Assembly (NCBI GenBank): GCA_017431395.1
Contig: JAFRLD010000221.1
Coordinates: 1 to 5,357, forward strand
Direction of reading: 5' to 3'
DNA length: 5,357 bases
From: Bacillota bacterium
GTDB lineage: Bacteria; Bacillota; Clostridia; Peptostreptococcales; Anaerovoracaceae
A program made the position numbers and the translations under genes. A model generated the notes under the pieces. That model saw nothing but the letters and a program-made list of their open reading frames with translations. It had not been told where the DNA came from and did no database searches. This document shows, one piece after another, positions 1 to 4,577 of the stretch (the stretch's first letter is position 1; each line of letters opens with the position of its first letter).

Positions 1-1
1 C

Positions 2-250
2 GGTGAACGCGTGGCCGTTCGCACCGTCCAGATGGGGCGGGTGCTTACTTTGGACCACGGCAAGGGCCTGGGCCGCGAGCTCCTTCAGGAGGGGATCCGC
101 ACGGCATGGGATCTGATGGGCGCGGACCGGATCTTCATCGAGGCGGAGGACTACGTGGAGGGCTATTATACCAAGGCCGGTTTCTTTCGGACTTCCGACG
201 TGTTCCTGAAGGATGAGATACCGCATGTGCATATGGAGCTGTGGAAATAA
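2..250 (+). CDS. ElaA-type GNAT N-acetyltransferase, C-terminal part (5' end outside window)
   Basis: Only the last 82 residues are visible; the reading frame is open from base 2, so the gene begins upstream of the window. The visible part holds the acetyl-CoA binding region of the GNAT fold: a beta strand MGRVLTL followed by the pyrophosphate-binding loop GKGLGRELL, then the C-terminal half with IEAEDYVEGYYTKAGF and the ending KDEIPHVHMELWK. The YY..AGF element and the IPH.hM ending are hallmarks of the ElaA subfamily, usually about 150 residues long, so roughly half is missing. GNAT enzymes move an acetyl group from acetyl-CoA to an amine; the substrate of ElaA-type members is not established. 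The TAA stop lies 38 nt before the start of the hydrolase gene, so the two are probably co-transcribed. An ATG-less start at GTG 11 is possible in the frame but would cut the fold, so I read the gene as partial. Confidence 0.85.
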   Translation, partial: GERVAVRTVQMGRVLTLDHGKGLGRELLQEGIRTAWDLMGADRIFIEAEDYVEGYYTKAGFFRTSDVFLKDEIPHVHMELWK

Positions 251-273
251 GGATGGAAGGCGGGAAGTATTGC

Positions 274-278
274 GGAGG
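274..278 (+). promoter_or_regulatory. Ribosome binding site deciding the hydrolase start
   Basis: GGAGG lies 10 nt before ATG 289. The in-frame upstream candidates are poorer: GTG 241 lies inside the preceding gene with only GGAG two bases away, and ATG 253 has no good Shine-Dalgarno sequence. This favours 289. Confidence 0.65.
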
Positions 279-288
279 CGATAAGGAA

Positions 289-1161
289 ATGATCACATAC
301 ACTTTGAGGACAGTTCCGCTGGAACGCGCAGGGCATGCGCTGCATCTCGACTGCATGCAGGTGGCTGGGAGTAGCCCCTCGAAAAGCATTTTGCTGATGC
401 ACGGGTCCACCTGCTCCTCGCACATCTTCGACCTGGACTACAAGGACTACAGCTTCGCGCGCAGGCTCGCCCGGGAGGGCTATGCGGTTTGGCGGCTCGA
501 CATCACCGGATACGGCCAGTCGGAAGAGGTGGAGGACGGATTGCTGCCGGACGCGGCCTATGCGGCAGAGGACATCGAGGCCGCAGTAGAGATAATCACC
601 CGGGAAACGGGGCACGACAAGATCGATTTGCTGGGATGGAGCTGGGGCACGATGACGGCCGGGAAATTCGCAGGGATGTACCCGGAGCATCTGCAAAGGC
701 TGGTCCTCTACGCTCCCGTTCTCTATGGGCTCGGCAAGGAAGAAATCACAGAGAAATTTCACCACAACACCTGGGAGACCGCGTCGGAGGATTTCCAGAG
801 GACCGAAGATGGCAGCATCGATGAAGCGATGACGGACCCGGCGGTGGTCGGGATGTTTTGCTCGAACTGCTGGAGGTACGATAAAGAGACGAGCCCGAAT
901 GGCTGGAAAAAAGATGCCCTCGTAGATCCGTCGGAGGCCCTGATCGACCTTGAGAAGATCTCAGTGCCGACTCTGGTGATCTGCGGGGACAGGGATCCTT
1001 ATGTGGATGTGGAGACGGTCAGAGCATCTATGGACCGCCTTCCGGAAGGCTCCGAGCTCGAAGTGTTTCCCGGGGGCTCGCATATTATGATCTATGAGGA
1101 ACCTTTGTATCGCGCGTTTCAGGATAGGGTGATCCGGTTTCTAGGGAAGGCATTGAGATGA
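289..1161 (+). CDS. Alpha/beta hydrolase fold protein
   Basis: A 290-residue cytosolic hydrolase with no signal peptide. Visible landmarks from ATG 289 are the oxyanion-hole HG at residues 38-39 (LLMHGSTCSSH), the nucleophile elbow GWSWG with Ser118, the acid Asp236 in CGDRDPYVD, and the catalytic histidine His265 in GGSHIM. The full Ser-Asp-His triad is therefore intact and in the right order, and the length fits a single alpha/beta hydrolase domain with a small cap between about residues 145 and 210. The family cleaves ester, amide or related bonds, but the cap region gives no clue to the substrate. The reading frame extends upstream to GTG 241, but I chose 289 because of the GGAGG at 274-278 and because MITYTLRTVPL resembles a normal N-terminus. 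The TGA stop overlaps the kinase start by 4 nt (ATGA), which implies translational coupling. An esterase, lipase or lactonase role are all possible. Confidence 0.9.
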   Translation: MITYTLRTVPLERAGHALHLDCMQVAGSSPSKSILLMHGSTCSSHIFDLDYKDYSFARRLAREGYAVWRLDITGYGQSEEVEDGLLPDAAYAAEDIEAAVEIITRETGHDKIDLLGWSWGTMTAGKFAGMYPEHLQRLVLYAPVLYGLGKEEITEKFHHNTWETASEDFQRTEDGSIDEAMTDPAVVGMFCSNCWRYDKETSPNGWKKDALVDPSEALIDLEKISVPTLVICGDRDPYVDVETVRASMDRLPEGSELEVFPGGSHIMIYEEPLYRAFQDRVIRFLGKALR

Positions 1162-1889
1162 AAACCAGTATGACGATCAACGGGATCCCTGTGGAAGCCT
1201 ATTATCTCGAGGAGGATGTGAAAGGGATATTCCAGTCTTTGCTTAAGGAGCTGGGAGAACTGCATGCGAAAAAAGGGGCGCGGCTGATCGTGATGGTCGC
1301 GGCGCCGCCTGGAGCGGGGAAGAGTACGTTCGTGAAGTTTTTGGAGCAGCTCGCGCTGGAGGTCCTGCCCGGGGTAAGCGTGCAGTCGGTCGGGATGGAC
1401 GGCTTTCACAAAAGGCAGGAATACCTGCTCGCCCATACGCTCGAGATCGATGGTAAAGAAGTGCCTATGGTCCAAGTTAAGGGGGCGCCGGAGACGTTTG
1501 ACCTGGAGGGACTGCGGGCTCATGTGGAGCGGGCGGCCGCAGGCGAGAAGTGCGGATGGCCCGGATACGACCGGCACCTGCATAATCCGGTGGAGAATGA
1601 GACTGTGATCGACTGCGACATACTGCTGATCGAGGGGAACTACCTGCTCCTCGCGGAAGATGGCTGGGAGGAACTGTCGAAGTTCGCGGACTACACCATC
1701 TTCATAAAGGCGGAGGAAGCTATGCTCAGGGAGCGGCTCGTGGACCGAAAGGAAGCCAGCGGGAAAACCCGGGCGCAGGCGGAGGAGTTCGCAGACTTCA
1801 GCGATATGCGAAATGTCCGGCGGGTTCTGGAGGGCTCGAAGAAGGCGGACCTGACGCTGCGGGTCCGGGAGGATGGACGATGGATGTGA
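1158..1889 (+). CDS. P-loop nucleoside/nucleotide kinase-like protein (uridine kinase / YggC-like)
   Basis: A 243-residue P-loop kinase. The Walker A motif is APPGAGKST at residues 49-57. Then come MDGFH (80-84), the acidic substrate-site element of the uridine kinase/phosphoribulokinase group, KGAPETFD (108-115), PGYDR (135-139), and the Walker B-like strand ILLIEGNYLLL (155-165). R191, R193 and R198 fall where the mobile lid supplies arginines. This motif order matches proteins annotated as 'nucleoside/nucleotide kinase family', including YggC-like and fructose-transport-associated kinases. The phosphate acceptor cannot be read from sequence and might be a nucleoside, a sugar or a pantothenate-like compound. 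AGGGAAGG lies 7 nt before the ATG, and the start overlaps the hydrolase stop by 4 nt. The C-terminus ends soon after a basic helix and looks complete. A second ATG at residue 5 is a possible alternative start. Confidence 0.85.
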   Translation: MKTSMTINGIPVEAYYLEEDVKGIFQSLLKELGELHAKKGARLIVMVAAPPGAGKSTFVKFLEQLALEVLPGVSVQSVGMDGFHKRQEYLLAHTLEIDGKEVPMVQVKGAPETFDLEGLRAHVERAAAGEKCGWPGYDRHLHNPVENETVIDCDILLIEGNYLLLAEDGWEELSKFADYTIFIKAEEAMLRERLVDRKEASGKTRAQAEEFADFSDMRNVRRVLEGSKKADLTLRVREDGRWM

Positions 1890-1908
1890 TCATGTGATCA
1901 GGAAAGAT

Positions 1909-1914
1909 GGAGGG
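1909..1914 (+). promoter_or_regulatory. Ribosome binding site deciding the DUF1810 start
   Basis: GGAGGG lies 4 nt before ATG 1919. The in-frame ATG 1907 overlaps this site and has only GGAAAG immediately before it, so 1919 is the better start. Confidence 0.5.
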
Positions 1915-1918
1915 CGAA

Positions 1919-2344
1919 ATGTTTGACGCGAAACGATTTCTTGACGCGCAGAATGCGTCGTACGATTCATACGAACAGGCTTTAGGGGAGATCCGCAGGG
2001 GCAGGAAGGTCTCCCATTGGATCTGGTACATCTTCCCCCAGTTAAAAGGGCTTGGCTGCAGCGGTACGGCAGATTATTATGGAATAGGGAGTCTCGAGGA
2101 TGCGAAGGCGTACCTGGAAGACCAGACTTTGCGAAAGCGGTTGATCGAGATATCGGAAGAGCTTCTGAAACAGGACGGGCGGATCGAAGGCATCGTGGGT
2201 CACATCGACGCGATGAAGGTCCGGTCGTGCATGACACTGTTTCGGGAGGCGGATCCGGACATTGAGGTGTTCGGGAAGGTGCTGGACAAGTTTTATGGCG
2301 GAGAAGCGGATGGGATCACTTTGCGGATGATCGGAAGGAGGTAA
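1919..2344 (+). CDS. DUF1810 family protein
   Basis: A 141-residue soluble protein of the DUF1810 family, whose function is unknown; some databases label members 'calpastatin', which I would not trust. From ATG 1919 the family landmarks appear in order: FLDAQ at residues 7-11, the aromatic block SHWIWYIFPQLKGL (32-45), YYGIGSLEDAKAYL (53-66), DAMKVRSCMTLF (97-108) and DKFYGGEADGITL (123-135). Length is close to the usual 140-150 residues, so the gene appears intact. The 12-nt longer version from ATG 1907 adds only MEGE, and MFDAKRFLDAQ fits the family N-terminus better. It begins 29 nt after the kinase stop and ends 5 nt before the zinc-ribbon gene, so it is probably in the same operon. Histidine, tryptophan and aspartate residues in the conserved blocks suggest a binding or catalytic pocket, but that is inference. 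Confidence 0.88.
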   Translation: MFDAKRFLDAQNASYDSYEQALGEIRRGRKVSHWIWYIFPQLKGLGCSGTADYYGIGSLEDAKAYLEDQTLRKRLIEISEELLKQDGRIEGIVGHIDAMKVRSCMTLFREADPDIEVFGKVLDKFYGGEADGITLRMIGRR

Positions 2345-2349
2345 GGAGC

Positions 2350-2562
2350 ATGCGTTGCCCAAATTGCAGAAGTAGGATGGAAAAGGGAGTCCTGCAATCA
2401 GGAAAGGAAATCGTCTGGAGCAGCCGGGCCCTGCGGGATAAGGCGGAAGATGTTCTGGTGGCGGAGAAAAAAGTATTCGGAAGCAAAGCTGAGGCGTACT
2501 ACTGTGAGAAGTGCGGATTTATTGTGATGCGGACCCGGGAGAAGGAAGGGTTGTTTGGGTGA
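2350..2562 (+). CDS. Small zinc-ribbon protein, DUF6487-type
   Basis: A 70-residue protein with two CxxC knuckles: CPNC at residues 3-6 and CEKC at 52-55, spaced as in a zinc ribbon. MEKGVLQSGKEIVW between them and EAYYCEKCGFIVM after them resemble the DUF6487 family (a start like 'CPxCxxxMexGyiqs' and an end like 'eAyrCxxCkkiii'). Zinc binding by Cys3, Cys6, Cys52 and Cys55 is a strong prediction; the partner is unknown, and nucleic-acid or protein contact are both possible. GGAGG at 2337-2341 lies 8 nt before the ATG. The gene sits 5 nt after the DUF1810 stop and 20 nt before the small GNAT, in the middle of the operon. The family name is from recall of the motif pattern. Confidence 0.8.
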   Translation: MRCPNCRSRMEKGVLQSGKEIVWSSRALRDKAEDVLVAEKKVFGSKAEAYYCEKCGFIVMRTREKEGLFG

Positions 2563-2582
2563 TAAAGAAAGCAGGTGAAGCG

Positions 2583-2840
2583 ATGAAATTCATACATGAA
2601 CCCAACCGTATCTACGGTATGGATGAGAACGGCAAAGTGCTCGCGGAGATCACGTTCCCGAGAACGGAGCCCGGCGTATATACGATCGAACACACGATCG
2701 TCGACAGTTCCCTGCAGGGACAGGGCGTCGCCGGCAAACTGGTGCAGGCGGCGGTGGATGACATCAAAGCTATGGGCGGTGAAGTTCGGGCAACGTGCTC
2801 CTATGCGGTGAAGTGGCTGGAGAAGCACGAGCAGAGTTGA
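2583..2840 (+). CDS. Short GNAT-like N-acetyltransferase, COG2388/YjdJ type
   Basis: An 85-residue protein of the mini-GNAT group (often 'GNAT family' or 'YjdJ-like'), which keeps only the acetyl-CoA binding core. Visible are the beta strands around GKVLAEITF (17-25) and YTIEHTIV (33-40), the acetyl-CoA loop LQGQGVAGKLV (44-54), and the group's signature TCSYAVKWLEKH (71-82) with Cys72 near the expected active site. Length agrees with the usual 85-100 residues, so this is a naturally short family and not a fragment. The frame is open further upstream to GTG 2511, but that would overlap the zinc-ribbon gene by 52 nt. ATG 2583 has AGGTGA 4 nt before it and gives the normal N-terminus. It begins 20 nt after the previous stop. 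The acceptor substrate is unknown. Confidence 0.87.
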   Translation: MKFIHEPNRIYGMDENGKVLAEITFPRTEPGVYTIEHTIVDSSLQGQGVAGKLVQAAVDDIKAMGGEVRATCSYAVKWLEKHEQS

Positions 2841-2852
2841 GAGGGTAGTTGG

Positions 2853-3350
2853 ATGAAAATCAGGAAATCAACAGAACAGGACGTCAAGCGCATGATGGAG
2901 ATCTATGCTTATGCCCGGGAGCAGATGGCCCTGACCGGTAACCCGAATCAATGGGGACCGACGGGCTGGCCACCGGAGGAGGTGATCCATCATGACATCG
3001 AAGAGGGCAACAGCTATGTCTGTGAAAATGAAGCGGGCGAAGTGATCGGCACATTTTACTTCATCTGCGGCAAGGACATCGAGCCCACCTACCTTGAGAT
3101 CACAGATGGGGCCTGGATGGATGAGAGCCCTTACGGTGTCGTGCACCGGATCGCTGCCGACGGATCAGAAAAAGGCATCGGAGCCTTCTGTATCAACTGG
3201 GCCTTCGATCAGTGCGGGCACATGCGCATCGACACACACGGCGACAACAAGGTGATGCAGCGCCTCCTGACGAAGCTTGGATTCGTTCACTGCGGCACGA
3301 TTTTCGTCGAAGAAGACGATTATCCGCGGCTGGCGTTCGAGAAGGTTTGA
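2853..3350 (+). CDS. GNAT family N-acetyltransferase
   Basis: A full-length 165-residue acetyltransferase. The N-terminus MKIRKSTEQDVKRMMEIYAY is typical of the fold. The central strands include EVIGTFYFI (63-71) and VVHRIA (96-101), and the acetyl-CoA loop is DGSEKGIGAFCINWAF (103-118), a weaker version of the usual Q/RxxGxG/A. The C-terminal part MRIDTHGDNKVMQRLLTKLG (124-143) followed by FVHCG is the usual 'R.dTh..N..m..ll.k.GF...G' pattern of small-molecule and ribosomal-protein acetyltransferases. GAGGG at 2841-2845 lies 7 nt before the ATG, and the start is 12 nt after the mini-GNAT stop, so the two GNATs are very likely co-expressed. The substrate is not predictable. The stop codon sits inside a 10-nt tandem repeat (3336-3365). 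The protein is complete. Confidence 0.9.
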   Translation: MKIRKSTEQDVKRMMEIYAYAREQMALTGNPNQWGPTGWPPEEVIHHDIEEGNSYVCENEAGEVIGTFYFICGKDIEPTYLEITDGAWMDESPYGVVHRIAADGSEKGIGAFCINWAFDQCGHMRIDTHGDNKVMQRLLTKLGFVHCGTIFVEEDDYPRLAFEKV

Positions 3351-3365
3351 GAAGATTCGAGAAGA
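3336..3365 (+). repeat. 10-nt tandem repeat, three copies, spanning the GNAT stop codon
   Basis: Copies are TTCGAGAAGG (3336), TTTGAGAAGA (3346) and TTCGAGAAGA (3356). The first two include the end of the GNAT gene and its TGA at 3348-3350; the third lies in the spacer. It looks like a small slippage duplication. Confidence 0.7.
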
Positions 3366-3420
3366 TCGCCCGCTAAAATGTGAATGCCGTGCACACGCTG
3401 TTCGCACCTGCACCTTTGCC

Positions 3421-3428
3421 GGAGGGAG
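3421..3428 (+). promoter_or_regulatory. Ribosome binding site deciding the small-peptide start
   Basis: GGAGGGAG lies 9 nt before ATG 3438. It falls inside the longer frame that begins at 3384, which has no comparable site, so it supports the shorter 66-residue peptide. Confidence 0.6.
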
Positions 3429-3437
3429 TTGCTTCTG

Positions 3438-3638
3438 ATGAAAAAGAATCGAAAAAACATCTGCATAACGATCCTGTTAGTGCTGATCGTAGTATCGGCA
3501 GCCTTCGCATACGGTCATGCAAAGGCTGGTTCGGCCCCCGGCGAACCCCAAAAAAGTTACTTCGACACTCTGAACGACTACGACTGGTCGAAGACCTGCC
3601 CCGCCGCCGGGTGCAGGAATAATAATGATTCGAAGTAG
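3438..3638 (+). CDS. Small exported or membrane-anchored peptide with a CPAAGC motif
   Basis: I do not recognise a family. The 66-residue product has a classic export signal: a basic start MKKNRKN, a hydrophobic core ICITILLVLIVVSAAFA (8-24), and possible signal-peptidase sites after AFA (24) or after GHA (27). If cleaved, about 40 residues would be released; if not, they form an outward tail after one membrane helix. The tail is polar, with YFDTLNDYDW (41-50), then TCPAAGCR (53-60) and an Asn/Asp-rich end. Cys54 and Cys59 are spaced by four residues and could form a disulfide or be modified. The open frame starts earlier at 3384, but ATG 3438 has a good ribosome site and the signal peptide begins exactly there. 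It follows the GNAT gene by 87 nt with no clear promoter and is the last gene before the terminator at 3718. A signalling peptide, an antimicrobial peptide or a simple membrane microprotein are all possible. Confidence 0.6.
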   Translation: MKKNRKNICITILLVLIVVSAAFAYGHAKAGSAPGEPQKSYFDTLNDYDWSKTCPAAGCRNNNDSK

Positions 3639-3673
3639 CGGCGGGAGGCGGACTTTCGGGAGCCAGCCGGTTT

Positions 3674-3707
3674 AGGGACCCGGCTCAGGGACCCGGCTCA
3701 GGGAGCC
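3674..3707 (+). repeat. 13-nt tandem repeat, about 2.5 copies
   Basis: AGGGACCCGGCTC occurs at 3674-3686 and again, identical, at 3687-3699; a truncated variant AGGGAGCC follows at 3700-3707. AGCCGG at 3665-3670 can pair with CCGGCT at 3680-3685, so the first copy can also form a 6-bp hairpin. It sits between the small-peptide stop and the terminator. Confidence 0.75.
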
Positions 3708-3717
3708 TATAACACTT

Positions 3718-3760
3718 AAGCCATAGACAATGGCCTTCGGGCCTGCGCTATGGCTTTTTT
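3718..3760 (+). terminator. Intrinsic terminator closing the gene run
   Basis: AAGCCATAG (3718-3726) pairs perfectly with CTATGGCTT (3748-3756), and the T-run continues to 3760. The loop contains a second hairpin, GGCC-TTCG-GGCC (3732-3743), with a C(UUCG)G tetraloop, which is unusually stable in RNA. It lies 80 nt after the small-peptide stop and would end transcription of the operon on the plus strand. Confidence 0.85.
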
Positions 3761-3775
3761 ATTTGCGCTTGCGCT

Positions 3776-3850
3776 AAGGCCTTCGGGCCCTGCGCCATGG
3801 CCATCGCTAGTGCCATGGGGCCTTTGGACTTGCGCGCCATGGCCATCGCG
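3776..3850 (+). repeat. Two diverged tandem copies of the terminator hairpin sequence
   Basis: The terminator interior GGCCTTCGGGCC-TGCGCTATGGC (3732-3754) recurs as GGCCTTCGGGCC-CTGCGCCATGGC (3778-3801) and, more degenerate, from about 3819 to 3843 (GGCCTTTGG, then GCGCGCCATGGC). The 16-nt string GCGCCATGGCCATCGC is identical at 3792-3807 and 3834-3849. CCATGGC (3796-3802) can pair with GCCATGG (3812-3818). These copies have no T-run of their own. Read in reverse, the stretch gives a low-complexity Ala/Met/Gln string, which I take as a by-product of the repeats. Confidence 0.65.
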
Positions 3851-3880
3851 CCCTGCGCTGCACTGGCCAGCCTTTGTGAA

Positions 3881-3935
3881 AACGACGCTTCGCGATTCGG
3901 CCTCCTCAGAGCCACCTCAATCGCGAAAAGTCGTT
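3881..3935 (+). repeat. 55-nt palindromic element, copy 1
   Basis: Left arm AACGACGCTTCGCGATT (3881-3897), 21-nt loop (3898-3918), right arm AATCGCGAAAAGTCGTT (3919-3935). The arms pair over 17 positions with two adjacent mismatches at arm positions 7-8. The loop contains CCTCCTCAGAGC and is 17/21 identical to that of copy 2, so copies 1 and 2 point the same way. Confidence 0.85.
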
Positions 3936-3975
3936 CCACCATGCTTCGCTCGAAGAAGCTGATCAGCCACTCGAA

Positions 3976-4030
3976 AACGAGACTTCGCGATTCAACCTCC
4001 TCAGAGCAACTTCAATCGCGAATTCCCGTT
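3976..4030 (+). repeat. 55-nt palindromic element, copy 2
   Basis: Left arm AACGAGACTTCGCGATT (3976-3992), 21-nt loop (3993-4013), right arm AATCGCGAATTCCCGTT (4014-4030). Mismatches fall at arm positions 5 and 8. At positions 6-7 both arms carry GA-equivalent bases where copy 3 has CG, so pairing is kept despite a change. It lies 40 nt after copy 1. Confidence 0.85.
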
Positions 4031-4048
4031 AAAGTAAAAATTAGTGAG

Positions 4049-4103
4049 AAAGACGATTCGCGATTGCACATGCTCCCAGACGATGAAATCGCGAATCGTC
4101 GTT
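4049..4103 (+). repeat. 55-nt palindromic element, copy 3
   Basis: Left arm AAAGACGATTCGCGATT (4049-4065), 21-nt loop (4066-4086), right arm AATCGCGAATCGTCGTT (4087-4103). This is the best-paired copy, with a single mismatch at arm position 3. Its loop has the same length but matches the loop of copy 1 at only 8 of 21 positions in direct alignment and no better when inverted, so its orientation is uncertain. It lies 18 nt after copy 2. Confidence 0.85.
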
Positions 4104-4144
4104 TTACCAAGTCGTGCCTGTACCACTAGACCGGGTCTGCCGCG

Positions 4145-4300
4145 CCGCCCAGCCGGAACACCGTGTCGTCCGGCTGAATCTGTCGCGCCGCACGACGCAC
4201 ATTTCCACCTGCACCGTAGGGCCGGGACCGCCTCCCGGCCGGAATCGCCGCCCGACGCACATCTCCGCCTGCACCGCCCAGCCGGAACACCGCGCCCGGC
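4145..4300 (+). repeat. GC-rich hairpin-linker array (three hairpins, two linkers)
   Basis: Three hairpins alternate with two near-identical linkers. Hairpin 1: CAGCCGGA 4150-4157 with TCCGGCTG 4169-4176. Hairpin 2: GGCCGGGA 4220-4227 with TCCCGGCC 4233-4240. Hairpin 3: GCCGG 4281-4285 with CCGGC 4296-4300. The linker cores at 4186-4216 and 4246-4276 match at 28 of 31 positions, exactly 60 nt apart, and share CGACGCACAT and CCTGCACCG. The 19-nt string CCGCCCAGCCGGAACACCG is identical at 4145-4163 and 4274-4292. Open frames run through here on both strands but consist of Pro/Arg/His/Ala runs, as expected of GC-rich repeats, so I do not call a gene. Confidence 0.8.
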
Positions 4301-4312
4301 GCCAATGCGCGT

Positions 4313-4346
4313 GAGAACGGGGCTGCGATATCGCAGCCCCGTTCTC
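4313..4346. repeat. Perfect 34-bp palindrome
   Basis: The sequence equals its own reverse complement over all 34 bases, centred between 4329 and 4330. As RNA it gives a 15-bp stem (4313-4327 with 4332-4346) and a 4-nt ATAT loop. The arm begins GAGAACGGGGCTGCG. Neither side has a T-run, so it is not a standard intrinsic terminator, although a hairpin this strong could stop polymerase, protect RNA ends from either direction, or bind a dimeric protein as DNA. It marks the end of the GC-rich repeats and the start of a more AT-rich spacer. Confidence 0.9.
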
Positions 4347-4577
4347 GTCATCAGTATCATCTGTTTTCTAAGGAGATCAATCCTTGGAATTGCTGCGGGT
4401 GCTAGTGATGTTGTTTGGGAATGAGAAGAAGAAGTGTTGTTTTATGGTGTGGTGTGACGCTCCCGCAGTATTCAGTTTTTCAGAAGGGTTTGTTCCCTTG
4501 CTGTGATCATATAGTAGCAAAGCAATATGCTGTTTTCGAGGAGGAAATGTGTAGATTGTATGAAATAGCGATTCTTT
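4347..4577. other. AT-richer intergenic spacer with no supported gene
   Basis: Base composition drops clearly in GC compared with both sides. A 63-codon plus-strand frame starts at TTG 4415 and ends at 4606, inside the -10 box of the next promoter; its product has no recognisable family, and no ribosome site sits at a useful distance from the TTG. A GAGGAGG at 4538-4544 is followed after only 2 nt by an ATG (4547) in the same frame, which would give a 19-residue peptide. It may be a decayed gene end or upstream regulatory DNA; I see no clear structure. Confidence 0.4.

Noticed and set aside
241..288. Earlier start (GTG 241 or ATG 253) for the hydrolase
   Set aside because: Neither has a well-placed ribosome site, while ATG 289 has GGAGG at 10 nt and a natural N-terminus.
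166..765. Long minus-strand open frame (199 codons) opposite the ElaA and hydrolase genes
   Set aside because: It lies antisense to a hydrolase with an intact catalytic triad and has no recognisable domain; such shadows are common in GC-rich coding DNA.
1887..1900. Twin TGATCA palindromes separated by TG at the kinase stop codon
   Set aside because: Two 6-bp palindromes are too short to claim an operator, and the position inside an operon argues against a promoter-linked site.
3881..4103. Possible CRISPR array or integron attC sites
   Set aside because: Only three copies, unequal spacing (40 and 18 nt), the conserved parts are the two arms of each palindrome and not one direct repeat, no cas genes are visible, and the right arm end lacks the attC GTTRRRY core.
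3748..4360. Minus-strand open frames of 64 and 119 codons in the same island
   Set aside because: They mirror the repeats (Ala/Met/Gln and Arg/Gly runs) and show no family, no ribosome site and no promoter.
3750..4424. Plus-strand open frames of 70, 110 and 126 codons through the repeat island, with recurring KTxxRD and QSR translations
   Set aside because: The shared peptide strings come from the palindromic 55-nt elements, whose length is not a multiple of three and which are read in different frames. The rest is Pro/Arg/Ala/His low complexity, with no ribosome sites and no recognisable domain.
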